Source of the DNA: Fibrella arboris
Lineage (GTDB): Bacteria > Bacteroidota > Bacteroidia > Cytophagales > Spirosomataceae
Length of the DNA stretch: 64,000 bases
NCBI RefSeq assembly: GCF_041321095.1
Contig: NZ_JBGGWE010000005.1
Span: forward strand, 1 to 64,000
Direction of reading: 5' to 3'
Shown here: piece by piece, positions 8,821 through 18,615 of the stretch
How the letters are laid out: each line of letters begins with the position of its first letter
Numbering within the stretch: the first letter of the stretch is position 1
Notes under the pieces: generated by a model
Told to the model about the DNA's origin: nothing
The model's database searches: none
The model's input: the letters and a program-made list of their open reading frames with translations, nothing else
Program-made: the position numbers and the translations under genes

Positions 8821-8836
8821 TACAACATATGTTATA
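8821..8836. promoter_or_regulatory. Palindromic operator-like site upstream of kaiC
   Basis: The sequence TACAACATATGTTATA is a palindrome except for one C/A pair; its core AACATATGTT is perfect. It lies 87 bases before the kaiC start. It matches the palindrome beside the Crp/Fnr gene at 58704-58717 at 10 of 11 core positions (AACATATGTTA against AACATTTGTTA). A second element, ACAGGTTG at 8842-8849 with CAACCTGT at 8878-8885, flanks the same promoter region. Confidence 0.5.
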
Positions 8837-8922
8837 AGTCCACAGGTTGAAAAAGTCGAAGAGTTCTGTATTTTTAACAACCTGTTCCGTTTGTGAGTTA
8901 GGTAGCTACATCGCCCTACTAA

Positions 8923-10635
8923 ATGAATCCTAAGCTCCCCAGAGACCCTGCCAACCTCTTGAGTTCATTACCAAAATCGAGAACCGGAATTAATGGTTTA
9001 GACGAGATTACGGGTGGTGGGCTCCCCAAAGGCAGGCCTACGCTTATTTGTGGCAGTGCCGGTTGTGGTAAAACACTGTTCTCTATGGAGTTTCTCGTTC
9101 GCGGTGCACTTCAATTTGGCGAACCGGGCGTTTTCGTGGCCTTTGAAGAGAAGTCCGACGAGTTGACCATGAACGTCGCCTCGCTTGGCTTCGACCTCAA
9201 ACAACTTCAGGCCGATAAACTGATCAAGCTCGACCACGTCCGTATTGAACGGAGTGAGATTGAGGAAACCGGCGAATATGACCTTGACGGACTATTCATT
9301 CGGTTAGGCTACGCTATTGATAGTATTGGTGCCAAACGGGTTGTGCTCGACACCATTGAGAATCTGTTCTCTGGCCTCAATAACCAGGGAATACTGCGTG
9401 CGGAGCTACGCCGGCTCTTTGAATGGTTGAAAGAAAAAGGCGTAACGGCGATCATTACTGGTGAACGGGGCGACGGCACCCTCACGCGGCATGGTCTTGA
9501 GGAATACGTCTCAGACTGTGTTATTTTGCTGGACCACCGCGTTGATAACCAGATCTCGACCCGGTTGTTGCGCATTGTCAAGTACCGGGGTTCGGTACAC
9601 GGTACCAACGAATATCCGTTCCTGATAGACGAAGATGGCATTTCGGTATTGCCTGTCACCTCACTTACGCTCGACCATGACGTGTCGGAGGAGCGAATCT
9701 CGTCGGGCATTTTAGCCCTCGACAAAATGCTGGATGGAAAAGGGTATTTCAGGGGCAGTAGTGTGCTTGTGTCAGGCACCGCCGGTACCGGAAAAACCAG
9801 CATTGCGGCCTGTTTTGTCAATGCAGCCTGCCAGCGTGATGAACGGTGCCTGTATCTGGCATTCGAGGAATCACCGCAGCAGATTGTTCGGAATATGCGC
9901 TCAATCGGCCTTGATCTCCAGGTACATATCGATGACGGGCTATTATTTTTTCACGCCTCACGGCCCACCCTTAACGGGCTTGAGATGCACCTGATCGCCA
10001 TTCATAAACTTGTGCGGGAATTTAAACCTCACGTGGTGGTGCTCGACCCGATCACCAACCTGGTAACGGTGGGGTCGATGAGTGAGGTAAAAGCCATGCT
10101 AATCCGGCTAATCGACTTTCTGCAGGCCGAGCAGATAACCGTACTCTTCACCGCACTCACCCGCAACACCATCGTGCAGGAACAGGCCGACGAAGGCGTT
10201 GCGTCGCTGGTTGACGCGTGGCTGCTGGTGCGCGACATCGAATCGAATGGTGAACGCAACCGGGGCATCTACATTATGAAGTCGCGCGGTATGAAGCACT
10301 CTAACCAGGTTCGTGAGTTTGTCATTACGGATGAAGGCGTTGATCTGGTCGACGTATATCTAGGACCGGAGGGTGTGCTTATTGGGTCAGCCCGCGAGGC
10401 CCAGCAGTTGCAGGAAGAAACGGGTGTTGCTTTACGCGACCATGCTGTTGGTCGGAAAGACCGCGAGATTGAACGGAAGCGATTCGTATTGGAATCAAAG
10501 ATTGCCAGTTTGAAAGAAGAATTCGAATCTGTTCAGGAGGAATTGAATAAGAGCTATATTGAAGAAGATCTGCGGAAAGAGATTCTCGAAAAAAACAGGG
10601 AGCAGCTCACCCGTCAACGCCATAAAGATCAGTAA
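8923..10635 (+). CDS. kaiC: KaiC-like double RecA-type ATPase
   Basis: The 570-residue protein has two KaiC domains. Domain 1 carries Walker A GSAGCGKT at 44-51 and catalytic glutamates E75-E76 (AFEEK). Domain 2 carries GTAGTGKT at 285-292 and E315-E316 (AFEES). In cyanobacterial KaiC the clock phosphosites are adjacent Ser and Thr; by manual alignment the matching residues here are A427-S428 (GVASLVD), so only one acceptor remains. The tail (about 500-570) is a charged coiled coil not found in KaiC of Synechococcus. It is followed by two kaiB genes and a histidine kinase, so a timing or stress-signalling switch without KaiA is likely. No zinc finger or Lon domain is present, which argues against RadA. 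Confidence 0.9.
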   Translation: MNPKLPRDPANLLSSLPKSRTGINGLDEITGGGLPKGRPTLICGSAGCGKTLFSMEFLVRGALQFGEPGVFVAFEEKSDELTMNVASLGFDLKQLQADKLIKLDHVRIERSEIEETGEYDLDGLFIRLGYAIDSIGAKRVVLDTIENLFSGLNNQGILRAELRRLFEWLKEKGVTAIITGERGDGTLTRHGLEEYVSDCVILLDHRVDNQISTRLLRIVKYRGSVHGTNEYPFLIDEDGISVLPVTSLTLDHDVSEERISSGILALDKMLDGKGYFRGSSVLVSGTAGTGKTSIAACFVNAACQRDERCLYLAFEESPQQIVRNMRSIGLDLQVHIDDGLLFFHASRPTLNGLEMHLIAIHKLVREFKPHVVVLDPITNLVTVGSMSEVKAMLIRLIDFLQAEQITVLFTALTRNTIVQEQADEGVASLVDAWLLVRDIESNGERNRGIYIMKSRGMKHSNQVREFVITDEGVDLVDVYLGPEGVLIGSAREAQQLQEETGVALRDHAVGRKDREIERKRFVLESKIASLKEEFESVQEELNKSYIEEDLRKEILEKNREQLTRQRHKDQ

Positions 10636-10721
10636 ACAGGTCTGAATGACTTTGCCAGCGAACGTACCTGAGCGAAGCCATCCAGACCTTATTGATCATT
10701 GATAAAATCCCACTAAGCGTT

Positions 10722-11021
10722 ATGGTACTAGAAGAGAAAGATACGGTCTGGGAGTTACGGTTATACATTGCCGGCAACACGCCCAAGTCCAATTTAGCGC
10801 TGGCTAATCTGAAAAGATATTGTGAGGCCAATCTCAAAGACAACTACGTTATTGAGGTAATTGACCTGCTCATTCACCCGCAACTAGCCGAGGGCGATCA
10901 GATCCTTGCGGTGCCAACGCTGGTTAAAAAGGTCCCTGAGCCCATCCGCAAAATCATTGGCGACCTGTCTAATGAAGAGAAGGTGTTGGTGGGCTTGAAC
11001 ATTCGTCCGGCTGTCAAATAA
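10722..11021 (+). CDS. kaiB: KaiB (first copy)
   Basis: The ATG at 10722 gives 99 residues, the usual KaiB length. It is very close to cyanobacterial KaiB: LYIAGNTPKSNLALANLK, VIDLLIHPQLAEGDQILAVP and RKIIGDLSNEEKVLVGL are all recognisable. KaiB has a fold-switching thioredoxin-like structure and binds the KaiC ATPase ring. The gene follows kaiC after 86 bases, a gap that contains an exact copy of the iterated decamer at 10661, and precedes the second kaiB by 4 bases. A TTG start 30 bases upstream is possible but would add a leader absent from the family. Confidence 0.9.
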   Translation: MVLEEKDTVWELRLYIAGNTPKSNLALANLKRYCEANLKDNYVIEVIDLLIHPQLAEGDQILAVPTLVKKVPEPIRKIIGDLSNEEKVLVGLNIRPAVK

Positions 11022-11025
11022 ACGA

Positions 11026-11367
11026 ATGGATCCATCCCAAAACGATACCAGTAACGGGGATGATCACCCTGGCGATGAACGCCAGGCGGCTGAACGCGTT
11101 CACTATCAGCTACGGCTGTTCGTTGCTGGAGCATCTATCAATTCAATACGGGCCATCAATAACCTGAAACTCATCTGCGATACGCATCTGAGTAACCAGT
11201 ACGCCCTGGAAATTATTGACGTTCACCAGCAAAAAGAGTTGGCCGAGCAGCAGCAGATCATCGCATTACCTCTGCTTATAAAACGGTGGCCTTCTCCCGA
11301 ACGCAGACTGGTTGGCGATATGTCAGATACAGAAAAGGTACTCCGTGGACTAGGCCTCATCATTTAA
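11026..11367 (+). CDS. kaiB: KaiB paralogue (second copy)
   Basis: This 113-residue KaiB-fold protein begins with a polar, acidic leader of about 25 residues and then has the family core: LRLFVAGASINSIRAINNLK, EIIDVHQQKELAEQQQIIALP and RLVGDMSDTEKVLRGLG. It differs from the first copy at AGASINS (AGNTPKS there). The pair has probably diverged into separate roles, perhaps one binding KaiC and one acting on the kinase; this is inference. It is tightly packed in the operon, with 4 bases before and 5 after. Confidence 0.87.
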   Translation: MDPSQNDTSNGDDHPGDERQAAERVHYQLRLFVAGASINSIRAINNLKLICDTHLSNQYALEIIDVHQQKELAEQQQIIALPLLIKRWPSPERRLVGDMSDTEKVLRGLGLII

Positions 11368-11372
11368 TCTGT

Positions 11373-12692
11373 ATGAGTAAAATACAGACATACAGCGAGT
11401 TGTTGGCTGAAAACGAACGGCTACGGCTGCAGCTGGAAGAAGCAACCGAAACTATTCACGCTATCCGAACCGGGCAGGTGGATGCCCTGGTGGTTGAAGG
11501 GAAAGAAGGTCATGAGCTATACACCCTCAAAACAGCCGATCTAACCTATCGGGTCATCATCGAAACGATGAACGAAGGGGCGGTTACCCTGGGCCCGGAC
11601 GGGCTGATCGTTTACGCCAATTCCACCTTTGCAACCCTGGTCAACCTCGCCCTGTCGCAGGTAATTGGTTTGTCGTTTTATACGTTTGTTAGCCCCGATA
11701 ATCAACTGCTCTGCCAGCAGTTGTTTGCCGAGAGTCAGACAGAGGACTGTAAATCAGAATTGACTATTTATACCAGCGCGGGCAACAAAGTGCCCTGCCT
11801 GCTGTCTGTTACCTCGCTGGAACTCGATGAGGGCGCCTCACTCTCCGTCATTGTGACAGACCTGACGCACCAGAAAGAAACGCAACAACTGCTCCGACAG
11901 AACAATGACCGCCTCGAAAAATCGAATATGGCGCTCGAGATCAGCAATAACGCGCTGAATCTGTCGAATGATAACCTGCAACAGTTCGCCTACGTAGCCA
12001 GCCACGACTTGCAGGAACCCCTGCGTAAAATTCAATCATTTGGTGACCTGCTCAAGGCGCAGTACGGGTCGAATCTTGGCGCTGAGGGCCTTGATATGAT
12101 CAACCGGATGGGCTCGGCCGCAAATCGCATGTCTCTGTTAATCAGAGATTTACTTAACTACTCTCGCCTCACCACTCAGCAGGCTCCCTTTGAATTGGTT
12201 TCGCTCGATCGGTTGTTGCTCGATGTGCTCGACGATTTGTCCGTCGCCATTGCCGAGTCGGGGGCAACAATAGACTATGAACGCTTACCGGTCATTCAGG
12301 GTGATCAGGCCCAGTTACAGCAACTCTTTCTGAATCTTCTGTCCAATGCCCTGAAGTTTCGCCGGGCAGACCTGCCAGCTCATATCCTGATCTCAGCCCG
12401 GCAGGTGTCGGCTTCCGAGGTACCAATTGCAGCACTGGCTACACCCGCTGAATCGAACAGAAATCCTGTTTACCACGAGATCACCGTAGTTGATAACGGA
12501 ATTGGTTTCGACGAGAAATATGCGGATCGTATTTTTCAGGTTTTCCAACGCCTGCATGGCAAGAGTAACTACCCAGGAAGCGGCGTAGGATTGGCCATCT
12601 GCCGCAAAGTTGTGCTGAATCATTCAGGGGGCCTCAGTGCCAATAGTAAGCCTGGAGAAGGCGCCAAATTTATCGTCTACTTACCAGCCTAG
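11373..12692 (+). CDS. PAS-domain histidine kinase of the kai operon
   Basis: The ATG at 11373 gives 439 residues. A coiled coil (1-35) leads into a PAS domain (about 55-165). A second coiled coil then runs into a HisKA domain with the phospho-acceptor His211 in AYVASHDLQEPLRK, and a HATPase_c domain follows (N box LLSNALKFR; G boxes DNGIGFD and GSGVGLAI). There is no membrane segment, so the sensor is cytoplasmic, and no receiver domain or partner response regulator lies nearby. It starts 5 bases after kaiB2 and so is probably co-expressed. In cyanobacteria KaiBC output passes through the KaiB-like kinase SasA; this kinase could be the analogous output, but it has a PAS domain rather than a KaiB-like one. 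Confidence 0.88.
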   Translation: MSKIQTYSELLAENERLRLQLEEATETIHAIRTGQVDALVVEGKEGHELYTLKTADLTYRVIIETMNEGAVTLGPDGLIVYANSTFATLVNLALSQVIGLSFYTFVSPDNQLLCQQLFAESQTEDCKSELTIYTSAGNKVPCLLSVTSLELDEGASLSVIVTDLTHQKETQQLLRQNNDRLEKSNMALEISNNALNLSNDNLQQFAYVASHDLQEPLRKIQSFGDLLKAQYGSNLGAEGLDMINRMGSAANRMSLLIRDLLNYSRLTTQQAPFELVSLDRLLLDVLDDLSVAIAESGATIDYERLPVIQGDQAQLQQLFLNLLSNALKFRRADLPAHILISARQVSASEVPIAALATPAESNRNPVYHEITVVDNGIGFDEKYADRIFQVFQRLHGKSNYPGSGVGLAICRKVVLNHSGGLSANSKPGEGAKFIVYLPA

Positions 12693-13046
12693 GTACGTAC
12701 TGCCACGGAAGCCCCCTGCTTTCCAAGCCTCCTGGCGTCGCGTCTTTCTACAAAATCCCTTCTGGGCGCTGGCTGGATAACCGCATCAGCCAGCCTGGCC
12801 TGTATTTCCACCAGCGTAAAATCAATGAGCCGGTAATGGCAGCCAGTACAGGCTACCGGGCTGCATGAAATACCCTAGGTTAAACCCTAAAAAGTGTATT
12901 TATTATACAATTAACTGGCAGAACCTGCTCTACGCATACGATAAGTGAGTAAATAGAAATTGAAGGCTGTTTATTGGGTACTGGTTATAATTTTATTTGG
13001 TTTTAATTTGATTATAGCAATTCTCAAACACCTTTTTCCTGTATTT
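12693..13046. other. Intergenic region between kai operon and susC
   Basis: This 354-base region holds a hairpin with 8-bp arms GCTGGCTG/CAGCCAGC (12768-12775 and 12787-12794) that could end the kai transcript. An AT-rich stretch from about 12880 probably carries the susC promoter. I see no gene in it. Confidence 0.4.
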
Positions 13047-16000
13047 ATGAACAACTATCTACTGCGTAAAACGGGCCTTCTGGTAGCGATGCTACTGGTC
13101 TTTACCCTCGTGCTTTGGCCCGGCACGGTGAACGCGCAGGATCGGCGCGTAACCGGGAAAGTCACCTCCGGCAAAGATCAGCAAGGTATACCAGGGGTCA
13201 CTATTCTGGTTAAAAACACTCAGCTAGGAACGACCACCGACGCAGACGGAAGCTTTGTGCTAAACGTGCCGCCCAACGCCACACTGGTTTTCAGCGCCAT
13301 TGGCTTTGCAGGAAACACCGTTGTAATCGGGAATCAAACCCAGGTGAATGTTACGCTCCAGGAAGCCGACCAAAACCTGAGCGAAGTCGTCGTAACGGCG
13401 CTGGGTATCAAGAAAGAGGCCAAAACGCTTGGCTACGCTACAGCTACCGTTAACCCGGAACAGATCACGACCAACCGGACGGTCAACTTTGTCAATGCGC
13501 TTCAGGGCAAAATTGCCGGGGTAAACATCACTAGTCTGGGTACGGGGGCGGCCGGTACGGCCAAGATCCGGATTCGGGGGCAGTCTTCATTCTCGGGGCA
13601 GAACAACCCGCTTATCGTTATCAACGGTGTGCCCGTTGACAACACCAATTTCGGGCAGAACAACGGAAACGCTGGTGGGGATAACTCGATCAGTAACCGC
13701 GATCGTAACTATTCGGATGGTGGCGATGGTCTATCGAGCCTCAACCCCGACGATATCGAAGGAATGACCGTCTTGAAAGGTGGTACGGCTGCGGCGCTCT
13801 ATGGTTCCCGCGCCAAAGACGGCGCCATTCTGATCACGACCAAAACCAGAGGTACGTCGGGCGGAATTGGCGTAGTTTACAACACGAACTTCACCAGCGA
13901 TCATCCGCTCGATTACACCGATTACCAGTACGAATATGGCCAGGGTGAGTACGGCGTGAAACCATCGGCAGCCAACCCGACCTCGGGGGTGTGGAGCTTC
14001 GGTGAAAAATTCACGCCCGGTGCCACGCAAGTACTCTTCGGTGGTATTACGGTTCCTTACCAGCCTGTCCGTGATCGGATCAATACGTTTTACCGCGATG
14101 GCAGCACCTGGACCAATTCCATTGCGCTTTCGTCGGGTAGCGAGAAAGGCGGATTTAACCTGTCGATGTCGAACCTCGACAACAAGGGCATTACACCAAA
14201 CAACACCTTCAACCGCCGGACCATCAACCTGGGGTTCAGCTATAACCTGTCGCCGAAGCTGACGATCTCAGGTACGTTGAATTATTCGAACGAGCTAAAC
14301 AAAAACCCGCCCCAGATTGCCCAGCAGGACAACAGTACGCCAACGGTGGTGTATACGCTGGCCAACTCGATGCCGTTCGATGTGCTGGAAGCCAACCAGA
14401 TCAACCCGGCTACGGGCAACGAGTTTGTGTATTCGCGCTTCATGAACCGGACCAACCCGTATTTCGTGATGAACTACAAGTTCGAGAACATCCGGCGCGA
14501 CCGGCTGCTCGGCAACATTACGGCTCGCTACAACCTGACCGACTGGCTCTACGTACAGGGGCGGGTTGGGCAGGATTTCTGGTCACGCGACCAGGATTAC
14601 AACTTCCCGACGGGGCAGGCGTCTCTGGCCGCCGCACCAGCCGGTTTCGTGAATGGCGCCTACGTACAGGAAGCCCGCCGGTTTCGCGAGCTCAACAGCG
14701 ATTTTCTGATCGGGGGTAACCGTCGTTTTGGGAAGATCGGCGTAAACATCACGGCGGGTGGCAACCAGCTCTACCGCCGCAGTGACCTCAACAGTGTGCA
14801 GGCCACTGATTTTGTTGTTCGGGGCTTATACGTACCCCAGAATGGTCGGGTGAAAGATCCGCTGTATGGGCTGAGCGAGCGCCGGGTAAACTCACTTTAC
14901 GGCGCGGCAGAGATGTCATACAATGATTATCTGTACGTGAACGTAACGGCTCGCAATGACTGGTTCTCAACGCTGGCCCCTGCTAACCGCAGTATCCTGT
15001 ATCCGTCGGTGACGGGTAGCTTCGTTTTCTCGCAGGCCTTCAACAACCTGCCCAGCTGGCTGAATTTCGGCAAACTGCGCGCGGCTTATGCCGAAGTGGG
15101 CAGCGATGGCGACGTAGCTCCGTACTCGAACAACCTCTTCTACGCAGTCAGTGCCAACCTGTTCCCGAATCCACAGGGCGCGGGCCAGCCAGTAGGATTC
15201 ATCACGTCGAACACCGTGCCTAGCGCTACGCTGAAGCCAAGCCGTACGGCTGAAGCCGAAGTGGGTCTGGAGCTGAAACTGTTCAACAACCGGGTTGGCC
15301 TCGACCTCACCTACTATAATAAGATCACTAGTGACCAGATCGTATCGGCCCAGGCATCAGACGCATCCGGTTACACCAATACACTGATCAACAGCGGGCA
15401 GAGCCGTAACCGGGGTATCGAGGTGCTGATGAATCTGGCTCCGGTACGTACCCGAGACTTCTCGTGGGATATCACCCTGAATGGTTCTTACAACGAAACC
15501 AAACTGCTGAAGCTACAGACTGACGACGATGGGTCACCCGAGAAAGATTACAACAAAGACAAACTGCCCGAAGCTATTGTGGTGGGCACAGGCGTTTTCG
15601 TGGGTGAACTTCGGCAGGTTGTTGGTCAGCCATTGGGTCAGCTATACACGTTTGGCTATCTGCGCAATGCCGCCGGTCAGATTGTGCACGGCGGTGATGG
15701 GTTGCCCCTTCGTACATCGTCTCCGATTTCATTTGGTTCAGCCCTGCCCAACTACGTCGGCGGCATTACCAACGCCTTTAATTACAAGGGTATTACCCTA
15801 TCGGTGCTGATCGACTTCAAACTAGGCGGCAAGATGATGTCGGGCACTAACCTGAACCTGTTCCGGCACGGTCTGCAAAAAGAAACGCTGGTGGGCCGGG
15901 GCGATGCCGATCAGAAAATGGTCGGCGCGGGCGTGAACGAAAAAGGCGAGCCCAATTCGGTTCGGGCCTTCGTGCAGGACTACTACTCGGTTGGTCGGTC

Positions 16001-16277
16001 AAAGAGCCTCGGCGAGCAGGTTATGTATGACGCTGGCTTCTGGAAATTGCGCCAGATCTCGGTGGGTTATGATTTCACCAAAATGCTCCCCAAGAGCCTG
16101 TTCATCAAAGGCATTCGACTGAGTGCTGTTGCCAACAACGTAGCTGTTCTGAAAAAATGGGTACCCAACATAGATCCCGAACAATTCGGCTTCAGCTCGG
16201 ATAACCTCGTTGGCCTCGAAGCAACAGGGATTCCGATCAGCCGCAGTGTTGGTTTCAACCTGAATGTTAAGTTTTAA
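13047..16277 (+). CDS. SusC/RagA family TonB-linked outer membrane transporter
   Basis: The ATG at 13047 gives 1076 residues with a proper signal peptide ending PGTVNA-Q; an upstream in-frame start would put a second hydrophobic stretch before it. Domains in order: carboxypeptidase-regulatory-like beta-sandwich (about 35-115, VTGKVTSGKDQQGIPGVTIL), TonB box region (LSEVVVTALGIKKEAKTLGY), plug (NALQGKIAGVNI, VLKGGTAAALYGSRAKDGAI), then the 22-strand barrel to the C-terminal FNLNVKF. It imports glycan or other ligands captured by the SusD partner encoded 10 bases downstream. No sigma/anti-sigma pair or glycoside hydrolase adjoins it, so the substrate is unclear. Confidence 0.95.
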   Translation: MNNYLLRKTGLLVAMLLVFTLVLWPGTVNAQDRRVTGKVTSGKDQQGIPGVTILVKNTQLGTTTDADGSFVLNVPPNATLVFSAIGFAGNTVVIGNQTQVNVTLQEADQNLSEVVVTALGIKKEAKTLGYATATVNPEQITTNRTVNFVNALQGKIAGVNITSLGTGAAGTAKIRIRGQSSFSGQNNPLIVINGVPVDNTNFGQNNGNAGGDNSISNRDRNYSDGGDGLSSLNPDDIEGMTVLKGGTAAALYGSRAKDGAILITTKTRGTSGGIGVVYNTNFTSDHPLDYTDYQYEYGQGEYGVKPSAANPTSGVWSFGEKFTPGATQVLFGGITVPYQPVRDRINTFYRDGSTWTNSIALSSGSEKGGFNLSMSNLDNKGITPNNTFNRRTINLGFSYNLSPKLTISGTLNYSNELNKNPPQIAQQDNSTPTVVYTLANSMPFDVLEANQINPATGNEFVYSRFMNRTNPYFVMNYKFENIRRDRLLGNITARYNLTDWLYVQGRVGQDFWSRDQDYNFPTGQASLAAAPAGFVNGAYVQEARRFRELNSDFLIGGNRRFGKIGVNITAGGNQLYRRSDLNSVQATDFVVRGLYVPQNGRVKDPLYGLSERRVNSLYGAAEMSYNDYLYVNVTARNDWFSTLAPANRSILYPSVTGSFVFSQAFNNLPSWLNFGKLRAAYAEVGSDGDVAPYSNNLFYAVSANLFPNPQGAGQPVGFITSNTVPSATLKPSRTAEAEVGLELKLFNNRVGLDLTYYNKITSDQIVSAQASDASGYTNTLINSGQSRNRGIEVLMNLAPVRTRDFSWDITLNGSYNETKLLKLQTDDDGSPEKDYNKDKLPEAIVVGTGVFVGELRQVVGQPLGQLYTFGYLRNAAGQIVHGGDGLPLRTSSPISFGSALPNYVGGITNAFNYKGITLSVLIDFKLGGKMMSGTNLNLFRHGLQKETLVGRGDADQKMVGAGVNEKGEPNSVRAFVQDYYSVGRSKSLGEQVMYDAGFWKLRQISVGYDFTKMLPKSLFIKGIRLSAVANNVAVLKKWVPNIDPEQFGFSSDNLVGLEATGIPISRSVGFNLNVKF

Positions 16278-16287
16278 CGACCTTCCG

Positions 16288-17820
16288 ATGAAAAAGATAA
16301 CTATTCTCTCAACGCTGACTGCTCTGGCGCTAGGCATCAGCAGCTGCGACAAAGGGTTCGACGAACTGAACGTGAACCCAACCGCCGTAACAACGCTGAA
16401 TCCGGTGTTCACCTTCAACAATGCCGTGGTAAACACATCGTTTCCGGCTTCGTCTCTGGTTTTTGAGCACCCCATTGTCCAGCAGATGTTCTCACCAAAC
16501 TCGGGCGTACTGGCGGGCGGTAACTTTAACGTCGACAACCGGGGCACCAACGGGCCCAACGCAGCCCTCTGGCAGCGCTACTATCGGGATAACATCCGCT
16601 ACCTGGTCGATATTCTGAATCAGACAAAAACAGACGCCAATCGGACGAACCTGTATAACACCACCCGCATCTGGAAGGCCTACTCGTTTATGGTCCTGAC
16701 TGATACGTATGGCGACGTCCCCTATTCCGAAGCAGGGCTGGGTTTTATCGGCGGTAATGTGGCTCCTAAGTACGACACCCAGGAAAGCATCTACACCGAC
16801 ATTATCAAGGAGTTGACAGAAGCGTCGGCGGCGCTGGATGCCGCCAAACCAACCGAAGCCGGCGAAATCGTATACGGTGGGAATATTCCAAAATGGAAGA
16901 AGCTCGGCTACTCATTGCTGTTACGGGCAGGCATGCGGCTCTCGAAAGTGAACCCCACGCTTGCTCAGTCTACCGTGCAGAAAGCCGTTGCCGGGGGCGT
17001 ATTCCAGTCTAACGCCGACAACGCGGTGGTGCGGAACGATGCCAACTATCAAAATCCGGTCGGGGTCACGCTCAACTCCACTGAGGCCGCCAACCTGTAC
17101 CTGACGGGCTATTTTGTCGATTACCTGAAAAGCACCGCCGATCCACGCCTGGGCTCTATTGCCGCCCGGTACGTAGGCGCTAAAAGTGGACCGGAACAAA
17201 CGGCCGCCCGGATCAACCGCGACCCGTCGGTGCAGATTGGCATGCCGATCGGCTTCGATAATGGCACCATTCCGGCCCGTGCAGCGGCCGATAAACTGGC
17301 GAGTTTCTACGATTACAGCCAGCTCGACCGCACCCGGATGGGTAAACTGACCGCGCCAACGTACCTGGTCACCTATGCACAAACGCAACTGTTACTGGCC
17401 GAAGCCGCCCTTCGTGGCTGGACAACCGGCGTCGCGGCCGACTACTACAACGCGGGCGTAAAAGCCCATATGCAGCAGTTGGGCGATTACGATGCCACCT
17501 CACTCGTATCAGATGCTAACATTGCCACGTACCTGGCCGCCAACCCCTACGTAGCCGCCAGAGGCCTGGAACTGATCAACACGCAGTATTGGGTGGCGTC
17601 TTTCCTGAACGGTCCTGAAGTGTTCGCTAATTTCCGGCGGAGCGGCTTTCCGAAACTGACGCCGAACCCCTACCCAGGAAAGGAGATCAAAGGCAGTTTC
17701 ATTAACCGGCTAACGTACCCGGATCTGGAAATCTCGGTCAACAAAGCTAAGGTGGATGAAGCCATTGCCCGCCAGGGCGCCGATAACCTCGACACCCGCG
17801 TGTGGTGGGATAAACAGTAA
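16288..17820 (+). CDS. SusD/RagB family outer membrane lipoprotein
   Basis: The ATG at 16288 gives 510 residues. The N-terminus MKKITILSTLTALALGISSC is a lipoprotein signal with Cys20 after the lipobox. The FDELNVNPT opening, FVLTDTYGDVPYSEAG-like middle and long helical TPR-like segments are those of the SusD-like type 2 subfamily. It should sit on the surface as the lid of the preceding SusC barrel and bind the imported ligand. It is the last gene of the operon, with a strong terminator 21 bases after the stop. Confidence 0.93.
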   Translation: MKKITILSTLTALALGISSCDKGFDELNVNPTAVTTLNPVFTFNNAVVNTSFPASSLVFEHPIVQQMFSPNSGVLAGGNFNVDNRGTNGPNAALWQRYYRDNIRYLVDILNQTKTDANRTNLYNTTRIWKAYSFMVLTDTYGDVPYSEAGLGFIGGNVAPKYDTQESIYTDIIKELTEASAALDAAKPTEAGEIVYGGNIPKWKKLGYSLLLRAGMRLSKVNPTLAQSTVQKAVAGGVFQSNADNAVVRNDANYQNPVGVTLNSTEAANLYLTGYFVDYLKSTADPRLGSIAARYVGAKSGPEQTAARINRDPSVQIGMPIGFDNGTIPARAAADKLASFYDYSQLDRTRMGKLTAPTYLVTYAQTQLLLAEAALRGWTTGVAADYYNAGVKAHMQQLGDYDATSLVSDANIATYLAANPYVAARGLELINTQYWVASFLNGPEVFANFRRSGFPKLTPNPYPGKEIKGSFINRLTYPDLEISVNKAKVDEAIARQGADNLDTRVWWDKQ

Positions 17821-17841
17821 GTCCCGCGTCCTTGTCAAGTC

Positions 17842-17874
17842 AAAAAGCCCCGTTCCGACAACGGGGCTTTTTTT
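17842..17874 (+). terminator. Intrinsic terminator after susD
   Basis: A 13-bp A/T-extended stem with core AGCCCCGTT/AACGGGGCT and a 5-base loop ends in a run of seven T. The A-rich left arm makes it potentially bidirectional. Confidence 0.92.
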
Positions 17875-17992
17875 GTGCTCGGTAGTCAGCAAAGCGGGAT
17901 TGACGCCAAAGTCAGCCGTTACCGAGAGAATGCAAACAAACGAACCGGTATTTGCCTTTCAGCATTACGAATAAGCTCAATACATCAACGTT

Positions 17993-18615
17993 ATGGCTCA
18001 CCAAGACACGTACCTGATCGACGGCTCGAATCGACGGTGGTTTTTAAAGCAATCATCCGCCCTGACCGGCCTCTTTCTGATGCCTCCACTCGTTGCCAAC
18101 TCGGAACAACCAACCCAGGCCCACCCTATGGCGCCCCCCACTGGCAAGCGGTCGATTACGTTGACGATCAACCGAAAAACGTATAAACTAGCCGTTGAAC
18201 CGCGCGAAACGCTGCTCGATGTCATGCGCGAGCGGCTCGACCTGACGGGTACCAAGAAAGGTTGCGACCACGGTCAGTGTGGGGCCTGTACCGTACACGT
18301 AGATGGTCGGCAGGCCAACGCCTGCCTGATGCTGGCGGTCATGCACCAGAACCAGGCCATCACCACGATCGAAGGGATTGCCCCGTCTAAAAATCAGCTG
18401 CATCCGCTACAGGCCGCTTTTGTGAAGCACGACGGGTATCAATGCGGTTTCTGTACACCCGGCCAGATCATGTCGGGCGTGGCGATCATTCGGCAGGGGC
18501 ATGCCAAATCAGCCGACGAAATCAGAGAGTGGATGAGCGGGAACATTTGCCGGTGTGGCGCTTATAGCGGCATTGTCGATGCCATCGAATCGGTACAAAA
18601 AGAAGGAAAAACCGT

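Noticed and set aside
8923..10635. Reading the KaiC-like protein as RadA/Sms
   Set aside because: There is no N-terminal zinc finger or C-terminal Lon-like domain, and two full KaiC domains are followed by kaiB genes.
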